Assembly (NCBI GenBank): GCA_963966105.1
Contig: OZ014531.1
Location: 195,273,270-195,337,269 of the forward strand
From: Volucella zonaria
Taxonomy: Eukaryota > Arthropoda > Insecta > Diptera > Syrphidae
Direction of reading: 5' to 3'
DNA: 64,000 nucleotides
The notes beneath the pieces are model-generated. The model ran no database searches. It was not told the origin of the DNA and saw only the letters and a program-made list of their open reading frames with translations. This document shows positions 42,613 to 53,901 of this stretch, one piece after another; position 1 is the first letter of the stretch, and each line of letters begins with the position of its first letter. A program made the translations under genes and the position numbers.

Positions 42613-42999
42613 TTCGTAATTTTGTGACGAAAAATGCAACAAATCCCATCCAACAGCCACCGAATTCACCTGGTTTGACTCCCTGTGACTTCTTCCTGTT
42701 CAATCGAGTTAAAAAATCACTACGGGGAACGCGTTTCAGCAGGCGAGAGGAAGTAATAGAAAAATCGCAGGAAGCACTGATGGACATACCGAAAACTGAA
42801 TATAAAAAATGTTTCGAGGATTGGATAAAGCGCTGGCATAAGTGTGTTGCAGTTGATGGGGATTACTCTGAAGGGGACAATATAGATTTAGATGAATAAA
42901 CTTGTATTTCCAATTTCCTGAATAAATTCCAAGAAATTTTTGATCAAGGTGGTATTGCTGTAGTTTGATCGAAACACGTATAGACTGGTAGTGGGCCTT

Positions 43000-43675
43000 A
43001 GTGGCATTGTTGTTGCTTGTTAACCTCCAGCTTCTTTTATGGAGCACAAATTGCTGGGCTGTTCTTGCAAAACAGCCACCCGCAGACTGTGAGTACTCTT
43101 TTCTCGATCCGGAAGGTTCACCTTCGCTTGTCAAGGAACTCGACATGTTTTGGAATCCGCATAGTGGCATGTTTTCATATCGTCTGAATCCAAATGCACT
43201 CAAATCGTGTGCATCCGACGAACAATGCTTTCTGAAATCGCCAGTATTTTCGATCCAATAGAACTTCTCGCTCCGTCTGTTGTTCTTTGTAAAATCTTGT
43301 TCCAAGAGCTCTGAACGTCGGAATTAAATTAGGTTTGGACAATAACGTACCTTCAGTGCTCTGTGAAAAAATGAGTTCTTATCGTCAACAACTCCCATGG
43401 GTTAAAGAAATAAGGTTTCCGCCACACATCCTTCAATCCAGTGATGACGTAGAGCTTCATGGCTCTTCGGATGCCTCAACTCTTACCTATGTCGCCGTGG
43501 TATATACGTGTTCTAAATCACCCCGGAGAGATGTTGCCATCACTACCGTTGCAGCGAAAACAAAAGTTGCCTCTTTCAGGCCCGTATCTGTTCCTAGCCT
43601 CGAACAGTGTGATGCTTTTCTGTTGTCTCGTCTTTCGTTGGTGAAATCATCGGTAACGGCCAATATCGGAAGGAC
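43000..43675 (+). pseudogene. BEL RT/RNase H region fragment
   Basis: SLVKELDMFWNPHSGMFSYRLNP (43100-43200), then a frame change to APSVVLCKILFQEL, and from 43335 DNNVPSVLCEKMSSYRQQLPWVKEIRFP. VELHGSSDASTLTYVAVVYTCS (the D of GSSDAS is an RNase H-type acid) and TKVASFRPVSVPSLEQCDAFLLSRL follow. These match the RT-to-RNase H section of BEL/Pao pol. It stops at about 43670, where unrelated sequence begins. Confidence 0.7.
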
Positions 43676-43682
43676 ATCTGGG

Positions 43683-43830
43683 CGGCCGTGGCTCAAGTGG
43701 TAGTAGACTGGCTTCCAAATCGGTAGATTTGGTGTTCGGATCTCGTGCGTCGCGTGGCGTTCAGCCGTCTTGTCGCCTTGCTCAAGGTCTGTGGTGGATA
43801 AGAAGGTACTCGTGCTACGGGATAAACTAT
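43683..43830 (+). mobile_element. tRNA-like SINE head (possible)
   Basis: TGGCTCAAGTGG (about 43688) fits an RNA polymerase III A box and GTTCGGATCTC (about 43733) a B box, spaced about 45 bp apart. In between, an ACTGG/TCGGT stem surrounds CTTCCAAA. The T-arm does not pair well and no acceptor stem closes, so it is not a working tRNA gene. Confidence 0.4.
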
Positions 43831-46035
43831 GAGATCACACCATTTTTATGTGAAGTCTTAGATAAGCCGAAAGAAAGGTCGGAGTGGGAAAGATGTTACA
43901 GGTCGTTTTCTGTTTATTTTGTAGCAGACGAGATAATAGACGAGAAGGAGCACAATTCCAAGAAGTAGCATATAACATACCAGGCGCTCTTCTTCAACCA
44001 GAGGGAAGTGTGAATGGTGACGCTATCCATGTGCTGGTCAGTAAACTAGGCGAATATTTTTCAGCATTCGAAGCCCATCGGTTCCGCGATTGATAGATCA
44101 TCCAACATCACAAATATGTGGCCATCAGATATCAAAGGTCATAGACTCTGGGTCTCGGTTTAATCTTTTGGTAGAATCCGATTGGGACATGAGATGTCAG
44201 AAAAGAAACAGAAAACTGCAATAAGGGCCGTATTTGAAGCTCATATATGCACTGGACAGCATTCCAAGCTGATGTCTTCATTCTACGTGAATGAGAGTGG
44301 GAACAGTCGTTACTAGTACGGGAAACCGCAATTCAACTACCTTGAAAGTTCAAAGCCGTTCCCAAAATAAAAGGGATCAAAATTAAACTGTCCATCGATG
44401 GGGCGATTAAACACGTTCAGCAGCCGCTAAACCGCATTCCAGTCGCCTTAGAGGAGAAGGTCGAGGCGAAACTAAAAGAAGCGATGGAACAAAACATAAT
44501 AGAGCCCCTTTCAACACTAAGTTCTTGGATTTCACCGACTGTTGTTGCACTTAAGAGTGAGGACGAAATTCGGGCTGGCATCGATATGCAACGCGGCGGA
44601 ATTACAGAGGGAACATTTTTCGCTGCCCACATTTGAAGTTGTAATGACATGTTAAAAGGTTATAAATACTTCTCAAGGCTGGACTTGTAAAATGCATATC
44701 ACAAGCTATAATTAGAAGAAGAGAGCAGACACATCACTGCCTTAATAGGCCGCAAGGGTCGATATGAAAGACCCTTGTTTGGCGTTCATTCGGCCCCGGG
44801 AATATTTCAAAAACTGAAAGTCTTTTAGCTACTTGTGGAAACGGTATTAATTATTTAGATGATATTATAATGTCTTGTCGCCCCGAAAAAGAACACGAAG
44901 ACGAATTAAAAATAGTGTTGGATATAAGGAAAAACATTTGTGGAAAATTCAGAAACTAACATTTTTGGGACACATCCTGTCCACAGAAGGAGTAAGTCCG
45001 GATCCAGAAAAAATAAAGACAACACCAGAATTCCGATCTCCAGATCCAGTAAGGAAGAAACCTGGAGTTTCCTGGGATTGGTGATATATCTGGGAAAATT
45101 CTTCCCAGCTCACCGAACCACTTAGGTGTCCCCCAAAGAAAGACATCGCGTTTAACCGGCAGAAGTTCAACAAAAGTCATTTCAGTGTTTGAAAGAACTG
45201 TTAGCAGATTGGTCCACTTTCTCGTGAGGGCGGACGCCAGTCCAGAAGCGATAAGGGGAGTCTTTTTTCTATTTGAGTACGGGATTCCAAGGATTATATA
45301 ACTTGCTAGCAAAAACATACGGAGAAGGAGACCCCCGCTTTAGTGTTGACGGTTGAAAAATGTCCCTACTACTTAGCTGGAACGAAATTCGAGTTAATAA
45401 CAAATCCTAAACCACTGGAGGCTATATTTAAACTTACATCAAAGCCTCAAGTCCGCATAGAAAGGTAGGCGTTAGGGTTGCAAGTATTTAAGTCTAAAAT
45501 GACGTATCAACTCGGTAAACTGAATATAGCCGATTTTGTTACACGACTTTGTAGAATCCAAATTTCAGACACATTCAATGAACAAGGAGAACAAAATATT
45601 CTTACGATAGTCGAAAAACTTGTTCCAAAGGAGTCACCATGTCAGAAATTTGTTTCCATTCAGACTTTAAGAGGAATTAGGATTGCTATACCAGTGACTT
45701 TGAGTTATCGGGTTTTAGCTGACTCACGAAGGTCACCCTAGTGAACTCGGAGAGTCCGGTCAAAAGTGTGGTCGCCATTGGTGGACAGAGATGTTCGGAA
45801 GTTTGTGGAAAACTGCTGAGATTATCTACTCGTATCTAAATTCATTCAACTTTTCCTAAAATCAGGCGCCTCATTCCTGATAGACCTTGGTCCAACTTGG
45901 CAATGGATTTGTTGAGTCCGTTACCCAACTACGACTACATCTCCGTCGTGATCGAATATTATTCCAGATACCAAAAATTCAAGTTTTTGAATAGGACAAC
46001 TTACTGTGATGTTATCAACTTTTTGAAAGAAATAT
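43831..46035 (+). mobile_element. Ty3/Gypsy retrotransposon remnant (plus strand)
   Basis: Ordered Gypsy parts are gag (SEWERCYRSFSVYFVADEI, then AYNIPGALLQPEGSVNGDAIHVLVSKLGEYFSAF, about 43880-44075) and protease (VIDSGSRFNLL, active-site DSG, about 44145). RT follows (about 44400-45110: LNRIPVALEEKVEAKLKEAM, IIEPLSTLSSWISPTVV, GRYERPLFGV and FLGLVIYLGKFFP). The RNase H/linker is decayed. The integrase has LAMDLLSPLPNYDYISVVIE (first Asp) and YYSRYQKFKFLNRTT (45890-46030). Many frameshifts break it. It is cut off by the RTE tail at 46040. No LTRs were found. Confidence 0.75.
45827..45834 (+). other. Minos-type footprint in Gypsy pol
   Basis: TACTCGTA just upstream of the integrase core, with no copy for comparison. 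Confidence 0.5.
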
Positions 46036-46039
46036 TTTT

Positions 46040-46520
46040 CAGGCTACTTACTTACTTAGGTTCTCGGACCTACTATGTCCGCAAGGTTCCCCTTCCAAGG
46101 CATAGGGCCTCTACTACTCCTACGCGCCATTGTGCACGGTTTCTGGCGATGTACTCGTATCTTAGCTGTCTCACAACTCAGTTGTGCTGATTCCTCTTCG
46201 ACCGTTCCTCGCCAAATACTTCTGGGTAGGCCTACTCATCAGCCTCTCTGTATTGCATCGCTTAACTCGGAATGCACTCGTGACCTTTACGAAGCGTATG
46301 CCCAACTCCAATCCAGTGCCACTTACGTCTTTGTATGGATGTTTCAATGGGTTCCTGACCTACATATTTTCGCATGAAGTTGGTTGGCCCAGAAAATCCT
46401 CAAGATTCACGAACGTTTGCAGTCTTCTTGTGAAAGCGGGTATGACTTTCCAAATGCTGCACCTATAAAGAAGCACGGATCCAACATTGGAGCGGAACAG
46501 TCGTAGATTGGTTCTATTTC
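46040..46520 (-). mobile_element. RTE-like LINE (group beta), 3' fragment
   Basis: Reverse complement of the same sequence as 8850-9305. It starts at the tail (cttacttacttaggt, 46044-46058) and carries the RPRSIWRGTVEEE-type C-terminus in broken frames and the KWHWIGHTLRKG block (about 46285-46320). Confidence 0.7.
46152..46159 (+). other. Minos-type footprint in RTE-beta copy
   Basis: TACTCGTA. The plus-strand copy at 9200-9213 reads agatacatctccag, whereas this copy has a CGAGTA unit between agata and catc. Confidence 0.8.
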
Positions 46521-46529
46521 CTTACAATC

Positions 46530-48603
46530 AGGGCTTCTCTTAAGTTTACCAATCTATTTCTGGATGATGCCCTCTCCACTTTTTACAGAGAAATATTCAA
46601 ATCCATGTCCCTTTATGTACCTTATTACCGCCATAAAACTTCTTCCCTCCTTGGTATAATCCTAGACTTCGCTCTCTACGAAATAAAACAAAACCGGTTA
46701 TGGGCGGTATTCCTTCGCACCCACTCTTCTTCCGACTATTCAAATTATCTAGGTACTCGTACATATCTTCATTTCATTGAACTCTATAGCTCTCTCTATC
46801 AGCGCTACTTGAATAGTGCGCAAAACAATTTCATAAATGACCCCAAGTCCTTTTTTCAATTTGTCAATTGCAAAAGTAAGACTGATGGTTATCCTTCCTC
46901 CCTCGCTTTCGAAACCAAAACTTCATGTGATCCTCCAACCATCGCCAACTTTTTTGCTACATTTTTCAAGCAATCATTTGCCAACAACTCCTTCGTACCA
47001 GATCCCTCTTACTTCAATGATCTACCAAATTTCTCCATTGGTCCCTTTCTCACTCAAAATTTCGATCCCGCAGTTATTGAAGAAAAGTTACAAAATCTTA
47101 AAGATGAATTTGTACCTGGCCCAGACGGACTCCCCGCCGTATTTCTTAAATAATGCTCTTCCAACCTGTCTCTACCCCTTTCCTACCCTTTTCGTCTATT
47201 CCATACACAGGGAGAATTTGACCAGATTTGGAAGACCTCTTTTATAATCCCGATACACAAAAAGGGATCTAAGCATGAAGTTACCAATTATCGTCCCATT
47301 GCTAAACTCTCTCGTATACCCAAACTCTTTAAAAGCATTTTAAACGAAGCCTTAAGCTTCAAATGCAAGCCTTTTATTTCACCCCGACAACATGGTTTTC
47401 TAAAAGGGAGGTCAACTACCACAAATCTAGTTGAATTCGTGTCTTTTGCTCTCTCAGCCTTAGAAAATGGCAAAGAAATTGATGATATCGCAACTGATTT
47501 CACTAAAGCGTTTGATAAAATATCTCATCAACTGATCCTCTTCAAATTGTCTGCTCTCGGCTTGGAGCCTCTCTTATTAAAATGGATTTCTTCTTACCTG
47601 GTAAACCGATATTATAGTGTTCGGTTTAGATCCGCCCTTTGTGTTCCATTCCTGGCCTCATCTGGAGTTCCACAAGGCAGTCATCTTGGCCCTTTTCTCT
47701 TCATTCTTACTATCAACGATGTAGAGAGGGTCATTAAACACTCCTCCCTCTCTTTTTAAGCTGACGACACAAAAATTTTTAAAACTATTTCCTCTCCCCA
47801 TGATTCTGCCCTTCTTCAAGAAGACCTTGATCGGTTTTCAATCTGGTGCCTCAAAAACTGCCTAGAACTTAATACAGCCAAATGTCAATCTATAACCTTT
47901 TCACGTAAATGCAACCCGTCTCCTCCCCGACTTTATTTTCTCCATGGTCAACCAATTCCCCTGGTTCAGTCTTTCCAAGACCTTGGCATATTATTCGACA
48001 GTGAGCTTAATTTCCGTTCGCATATCGATAAGATGATCCTCAAAGCCACTCATCACTTGGCTTTATTAAGGAATTTCCAACCTGTATGTAACCAGATCTC
48101 TCTATATTACCTTTGTTCGCCCCCTGCTTGAGTATGCCAGTCAATCTTGGTCCCCCTTTCACCGTGCTCATGTTTCCCGAATCGAGGGTATTCAACGTCG
48201 ATTCCTCCGATTTTCTCTCTGTGGTCTGCCGTGGAACGACCCTTTAATGTTACCTCCCTAGCAGGACCGCCTCAAACTTCTAAATATGAATTCGTTAGAA
48301 GAACGTAGGAATACTGCTGACGTTCTTTTCATTCATCGACTTCTCTCAGGTTCCATCAACTGTGCATCCATTTTGAACTCCATTTCCATCAATGCCAACC
48401 CCCGCAATCCACGTTGTCCTCGACTCTTCTATCTACCGGTCCACCGCACCTCTTATGGCTCCAACGAACTAATCTCCCGAATGCTCCGAAAGGTCAACTC
48501 GAACCTCTCCCTTTTTCATTTCCACCTGAGCACTCCTCGTCTCAAACAAGATCTCCTCCGTCACTTCCTTGGTCTCTAGTTCTTAAGTCTTTCTGTTAGT
48601 ATT
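46530..48603 (+). mobile_element. CR1/Jockey-type LINE, copy C
   Basis: Homologous to copy A from about 2490 to 4548, at very high identity. It is 5'-truncated before RT and 3'-truncated at CTTTCTGTTAG. RT motifs as in copy A: PGPDGLPAVFLK then TAA, NYRPIAKLS, QHGFLKGRSTTTN, TDFTKAFDKISH and SSGVPQGSHLGPFLF. SF-TAA-ADD (47757-47759) is identical to copy A's lesion. Another TAG (48260-48262) and frameshifts follow. Confidence 0.85.
46754..46761 (+). other. Minos-type footprint in LINE C
   Basis: TACTCGTA. LINE A has ctaggtacatatc (2702-2714), whereas LINE C has ctaggta, CTCGTA, catatc. This is a clean 6-bp insertion after TA. Confidence 0.85.
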
Positions 48604-48959
48604 TGGCCTCCACCAAAGTTAAAAAACTAAGGCTGACAGAGTTATTTCCCCATATTTTAGACAGTAGTCCGATCGCAGCCTTTTCTTTCTCGATTCGGCT
48701 GATTATATCTATTTATTTACTTCTTAAAATTCAGTTACAATTTACCAGTTACATTAACATTAAAAGAGATAATAATGACATAAGTATTTTTGAAAGGAAA
48801 ATAGAGATAATGTCATTGTAGTTAAAGCTTTAAGAAAGAAAAAAAAATAATGGGTGGGGTGGTCCCATAAATTAAATCATACATATTATGACAACAAAAA
48901 TTTAATAATTAGTTTATACAATTTTTTATGAAAAACAAATCGAAAACTAAACATTACAC
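48604..48959. other. No gene recognised
   Basis: AT-rich sequence that may be the 3' UTR of the following minus-strand LINE. Confidence 0.4.
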
Positions 48960-51665
48960 CAAAATATCAGAGAAGAATATTAAACAAAGATTCAACACTC
49001 TCAACATCAAGGGAGAAGAGCCAATTTTTTACAAGTTTTACAAAGACAAGATGAGAATTAATCGCTCGGATAAAAAGCGGAAGTTTGTTAAATAACCGAC
49101 ACGATGAAACACTATAAAAGTTTCGAAACGCGGTTGTACGAAAAACGGGTACAGTGACTTGATTTAATAAATTGCCACGTAAACTGTAATTGGTGATTTG
49201 TCTGAAGTTTAGATTTTCTGATCTTAAATAAAATATCTTTAGAACTTTATAGCAGTACAAGTGACGGACTGGAAGAATCCTCAAATCTCTGAAGAGTGGA
49301 AAACTGGGATAAAAGCGGGGCTTATAGCTAAGTTTCTTCAATATGTGTTTTTGGAGTATCAAAAGAGTCTTAATTTTGCTGAAGTATATACCTCCCCAGA
49401 AGGCAATCCCGTATTGTAGGCTCGATTGAAATATACCATAATACATCTTTTTCAACAGTTTAAAAGAGCAAACATTGCCCAGAAAATAAAAATTCCTTAG
49501 TGTGCCACGAAAATAATGTCTCAAATACTCTGTGTGGTTAAAAAAAACTCAACCTAGAATCAATGATAAGTCTCAAGTACTTGAAAACATTTATCGCTGC
49601 AACCGAAACAATTATTAAAAGTCTGAGAGAAGGAACTGGGCTTGCAAGAGCAATAAGAGAGTTTAAACCTCCAACAGTCGGTTGCATGAAAGTAAACCTT
49701 AGCACCAAAATTGTTATGCGCTGACAAATTAAAAAACATAATTTTAGTTTTCGGGCTTATAACTTATGCTCTGCAAACCAGATTCTTAATAAAAACAGAT
49801 CCCAATTTATGTCTGCGGTAAGATTCAAAACACTATCTGAACCATAGGCAAAAGCTGTCAGCAAGCCCTTAAAATCGAATTTAAACAAGGAATTGATACA
49901 AATTAAAAAGAGGATCGGTCCCAAAACAGATCCCTGAGGAACTCCTAGGTGCAGATTTTTTAAATCACTCCTGGTATCACCAATTTTAACTCTTTGTTTT
50001 CTATTTTTTCAAGTAAGATCTGAACCAATCACATACAAAACACCGAAAACCAGCATTTTCAATCTTTCATAGCAGTATATCATGGTTCACCATATCAAAG
50101 GCTTTTGATATATCAACAAAAACCCAACGGTACACTTTTTTTTGTCAAGATTGGCAAATACTTGAGAACAAAAGTGTAAGAGGGCATCTTCTGTAGATTT
50201 GTTTTTCCAAAAACCAAATTGAACATCACTGAAAAAAGTTGTTTTATTTAAAAAAAAACCCACCATTCTACTTTTCATAACTTTTTCGAAAGTTTTGCTG
50301 ACTGAGGGTAGGAGTGAGATCGGCCTATAATTACACATTTTTGAAGAGAGGTAGAACATCCGCACATTTAAGTGCATGCGAAAATATCCTAGAAAAAATG
50401 CTTTTATTGAAAATATGCGCCAGCACTTCAACTAAGAAGCATGCAATATTTATAAGAACTAAATTTGATATTCCATCAGTCCCAGAAGAATTTGAATTTT
50501 TTATCTCCTCAATTGTTTTTAGGAGATCAAGACCAGTTATCGGCTCAAATAAAAAACTCTGTCGCTGAGAGGGTTCAACAGGATTGCAAACAGGACTACA
50601 AAGTGTGCAACTAGAGTAGGTAGAATTAACTTGCATATTATCAGATATGGTTGCAAAATAGTTGTTAAAGGAGTTAGCAATGCCAAGCTTGTCCGTAACC
50701 ACAATATCATTAACACGTACCGCACTTTGATGTCTACTGGCTGTTTTTTTTTATTGAGGATGCTATTAACTAACTGCTGTTACTATAATAAGTGTCTCGA
50801 CAAATTGGGATTTCTCTTTTTTTGTATTTTGTTTTTAGATAGTAGTTGTTGGGGTGCTTTGAAACTTTTAATTCTTAACTTGTTTTTAAACTTAACTTTT
50901 TTTAATAAGCTTTTCAGATTTTTTTGGACTAACTGTGAAAGTACAACTGCTTATATGCCTATTGAGAATGTACATAAATATGTCATACGATTTCGAGGCT
51001 TCGCCTTCCGCAAATACTTCTTCCCACAACTCAAAGGACAAGTGATTTTTAAGCATATCAAAATCAATTTCCTTTGCTAAATTAGATAGAGAATTAGCAA
51101 ACCTATCATGGCATAGTCAGTAATCTCCAGATCGAAGACACACTTTTCAGTAGAACTGATAAATGAGGACACGAAACGTCCATAAATGTGATCCAAGCAC
51201 TTTCCTGAATTACTTCTAGTAATTTCATTTATAAAAGAAAACAACCCAAATAATCCGAAATAATATCACTCTTTTCTAAGATATTGATATTGAAAATTAT
51301 CAAATTTTTTGATTTTTCACTTTCCAAAAAGGCTGAAAATTCTTCCAAAAATATCGAAATATTGAAGTTATGAAGCCTATAGACACATAATATGACTTAG
51401 ATCTCATCTTTGATTTTGAAAGAAACGTTTAAAATATCTGCACGCAGAAAATCTAGCTTCGACACATCGACAATCTCATAATCTTGCTTGACAAAGCATC
51501 CAACACCTCCCGCAGCGTAATTCTCATTTGTATTCACATAAAAATTAAATCCCGGTAACTCATAGTTTCTTTTTTCAAAATCGTAAATCCCAATTTCGGA
51601 GACTACAACGAAATCAGGGATGTATACAAAAGAATCTAAATGAGATATTAGCAATGCAAAAATTC
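48960..51665 (-). mobile_element. CR1-like LINE (second family) on the minus strand
   Basis: Minus-strand endonuclease (51654-51100): ISHLDSFVYIPDFVVVSEIGIYD, AAGGVGCFVKQDYEI and a GKCLDHIYGRFVS block. RT is in many frames (50702-49800): NSNSSGTDGISNLVL, CADVLPLFKN, VDISKAFDMV and PLFNLYQF. The C-terminal domain is well preserved and open at 49524-48967 (KKMYYGIFQSSLQYGIAFWGG, HILKKLSYKPRFYPSFPLFRDL, FNKLPLFIRAI). The RT active site is badly decayed. It differs from the families at 20955-23560 and 35137-39060. Confidence 0.75.
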
Positions 51666-51799
51666 TCTCTTAAATTTCTTATATTTTGGTGAATGAAAAG
51701 GAGTTTGCCTGAGCAATACGATTTGTTAGTAAAAACATCTTCGCAATTTGTGTTCTTGAGATTGAAGGTGGAAAAATCAATTAGTTCATAGAAACAATA

Positions 51800-52090
51800 G
51801 TCCCAAGATATTGAAAATTCTCCACCATCTCTACTGGTTGTCCAGAAATCTCTACTTGGTTAGATGAGGAAGTTCCAAGGCTGATCCTTTTTGTTTTTGC
51901 CAACGATTTCAGCTTCTCTCCCCACCCTTGTTGTCATTTGATTCAGATCATCTATGATTCTAGGAGAGAGTAAGCATACGTTGTTCGCGTAGTCCAGATG
52001 TCATTGCAGAGTCCACTAAATTCCTCCATTTCCATTACATACTCGAGCTCAGTCATAAATCTCGTGGCCAATATCCAAGAGTAGCAATGG
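51800..52090 (-). mobile_element. RTE-like LINE (group beta) fragment
   Basis: Reverse complement matches the plus-strand copy at about 8455-8705: the segment with WRNLVDSAMTSGLREQRMLTLS-type decay, and the KRISLGTSSSNQVEISGQPV coding block (about 51840-51900). It abuts the CR1-like LINE. Confidence 0.65.
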
Positions 52091-52094
52091 CTAG

Positions 52095-53378
52095 TAGGCG
52101 ATTTATCGGAGGTAAGCTAGTTATATTCTCTCCACACCTCCTGACAGGAAAGGAAACGTAACTACTCTCAAGTACACATGTCACCGCCAGATCTAGTTAC
52201 TTTATGCTCACAAACGTAGTTTTCACCTGTATCCACAATTGACATACAAAACTCTATTCGTCAGGATGCCCTTTCAGGACTTTTCCTCCATGCAAAAGGC
52301 TTTTGAATTCTCACTTTTAATTGCTCTGAAAATTTGCGAAATTCTATAAAAAGAGCGTTGAATTCACTTTTATCCTTGTTCACATCAGGACGATGGCTGC
52401 TGTAGCCTTAAAGGAGAACGATATACATACGAGTATATGTATGAAACCAGGCGCAATGTAAACAGTTGCTACAAATTGCATGACTGATTTCTTTCATAAG
52501 TGTCATGGTCTTTTGGCGAAGTCAAGAGAATGATTTGCTCTAGAAACACCGCAATATGCAGACCCATTTCACTGTGGCTGCGAATATGGCGCAATTTACG
52601 GTTATTTTTTCACTCATATACGAGTGTATGTGTGGGTGCTGTAGGAATTAATGCTATTATCTGAGTTTTTTTTTTTTTTTTTCTGAACTGTTATGAGGGA
52701 TAAAAGGACTAAGCCATGTGAAAATGTGTCAAGGACTTTGTTACAAAGAAACGGATTGAGGTTAAATGTATGAGGAGAGCACGTGTAGGTGTAAGGTTAA
52801 AATGGGTAAATTACAGAGATACCTTTTTGGTTTAGATACAGAAAATGAAATGAGCAAAATTAAAAGAATCGGATCACCAGGGGCTTCAAATTGCAAGTAG
52901 AGGGAAAATAAATAAAAGGAAAGTGTTTGGCGGGCTTTGATAACTTTGCAGATGACCTCGGCAAACAAGATAGAGATCAGAAATGTTTTATTAGTCAAAC
53001 GTGACGTCCTTTTAGCCGACTAAATATCCGCAATAAGTAACAGATATTCTCAATGTATGCCAAGTGCCCTACGATTGGGACCCCTTCACTTCAGACATGT
53101 GATTTGTTCTATGAATCTACATATGATGGCCTCACATGTCATTTTTGCCAACTTTTGTAATGTGGGTCATTAATATGATATGATATAATTAGATTAAAAG
53201 ACGTACAATTAAATTCGGGTCCTATTTATCGAATTTTTCTTTAATTTTTAATCCGTCCGCGATAATGGTTGAAGCTCAACTGCTTGACGTTTATTCCCAA
53301 CATACCTAGCACATGCAAGTTGATGGATTCACAATAAATAATAATAATAATAACTTGAGTTCACAATGAGCATTTCTA
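52095..53378. other. No gene recognised
   Basis: Non-coding AT-rich sequence. It has a poly(T) run at about 52667-52682, a TACGAGTA octamer at 52428-52435 and a (AAT)n run at about 53334-53354. It may contain the 3' LTR of the minus-strand Gypsy element, but no partner LTR is in view. Confidence 0.4.
52428..52435 (-). other. Minos-type footprint octamer
   Basis: TACGAGTA in non-coding sequence. A one-base variant TACGAGTG lies about 185 bp downstream. Confidence 0.4.
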
Positions 53379-53757
53379 TTACACACGAGGTACTTTAGGT
53401 ACCTCTATGTTTAATTTAGATTGGAAGCTGTCGCGATCAATTGGATCATCATGAACTAATGATGAATCCGTCTGTTTAAATGTTCGTTCGGCTTCGTTTG
53501 GTAAGCTGCTACCAGGTGACATATTTTTATTATGGCAATTCTTACTTAGTTCTACGTTAACATCACAAATACTATTCTTACTTGGTATAATATTTATTTC
53601 CTTAACATTATTGTATTCATCATTTACATTGTTTCTAATGTGATCTTCGAATAACAACTCACTTGTATTGATTTCATTATTTTGTGTCTTAGCTAACAAT
53701 CTTCGATTTCTTCGAAAATAATTACCAAAGTTGTCTAGTACAATATATGACCTATCG
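53379..53757 (-). pseudogene. Gypsy integrase C-terminal tail
   Basis: Open frame from the TTAA site to TAA at 53381-53379: NDRSYIVLDNFGNYFRRNRRLLAKT, then an acidic/Asn-rich tail of about 100 residues ending PKVPRV. It follows directly on QIVANV encoded at 55376-55390 once the insert is removed. This is typical of the DNA-binding C-terminal segment of Gypsy integrases. Confidence 0.75.
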
Positions 53758-53901
53758 TTAAAGTTATCACATATCACATCAAACAAGCATTGGTCAGCAC
53801 ACGCACAGGCAAATCTGAAATATCAAGATAGCTAAGTCAGCACACGCGCTAGCAACCTGTGAACTGCAGCGGATACGGATCGAATATCCGTCTGCAACAT
53901 A

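Larger units (their letters stand above)
42092..42899 (+). pseudogene. mariner P2 transposase, catalytic domain deleted
   Basis: The N-terminal DNA-binding part is well preserved (about 42120-42590): FCVKNGFNGARTLEMLEKGFG, KWHERLKSGRESIEDDERNG, REIAEDLNIAYGSVQDILVNDLGF and LVPKDLNFMQKRDRVDVAKEM. After TFIKR the sequence jumps to the segment before the third Asp, and reads NSPGLTPCDFFLFNRVKKSL (SPD changed to SPG). The end is FEDWIKRWHKCVAVDGDYSEG. It lacks the first and second catalytic residues. An isolated DNA-binding domain could in principle still bind the CCACCTTGATC ends. Confidence 0.8.
41910..42952 (+). mobile_element. mariner P2, internally deleted, in BEL
   Basis: 1043 bp with ends CCACCTTGATCAAAAAGTTC (left) and CCACCTTGATCAAAAATTTC (right, reverse complement), flanked by TA (41908-41909, 42953-42954). 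Same family as P1. About 300 bp of the catalytic domain (from TFIKR to the IIIRNF segment) is deleted, so it is non-autonomous but keeps both termini. Confidence 0.9.
40137..43675 (+). mobile_element. BEL/Pao LTR retrotransposon remnant, interrupted
   Basis: The plus strand has BEL gag, a zinc knuckle, protease/RT-linker, and RT-RNase H segments. Two foreign pieces are embedded: a LINE C-terminal fragment (about 41365-41655) and mariner P2 (41910-42952). No LTRs were identified. The sequence gives way to a tRNA-like SINE head and a Gypsy element at about 43675. Confidence 0.75.

Noticed and set aside
43683..43755. Functional tRNA gene
   Set aside because: A and B boxes are present but acceptor and T stems do not pair, and the anticodon loop is one base too long.
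43806..43813. TACTCGTG, and similar one-mismatch octamers at about 14834 and 52616
   Set aside because: One-base variants may be decayed footprints, but I counted only exact octamers to avoid inflating the total.
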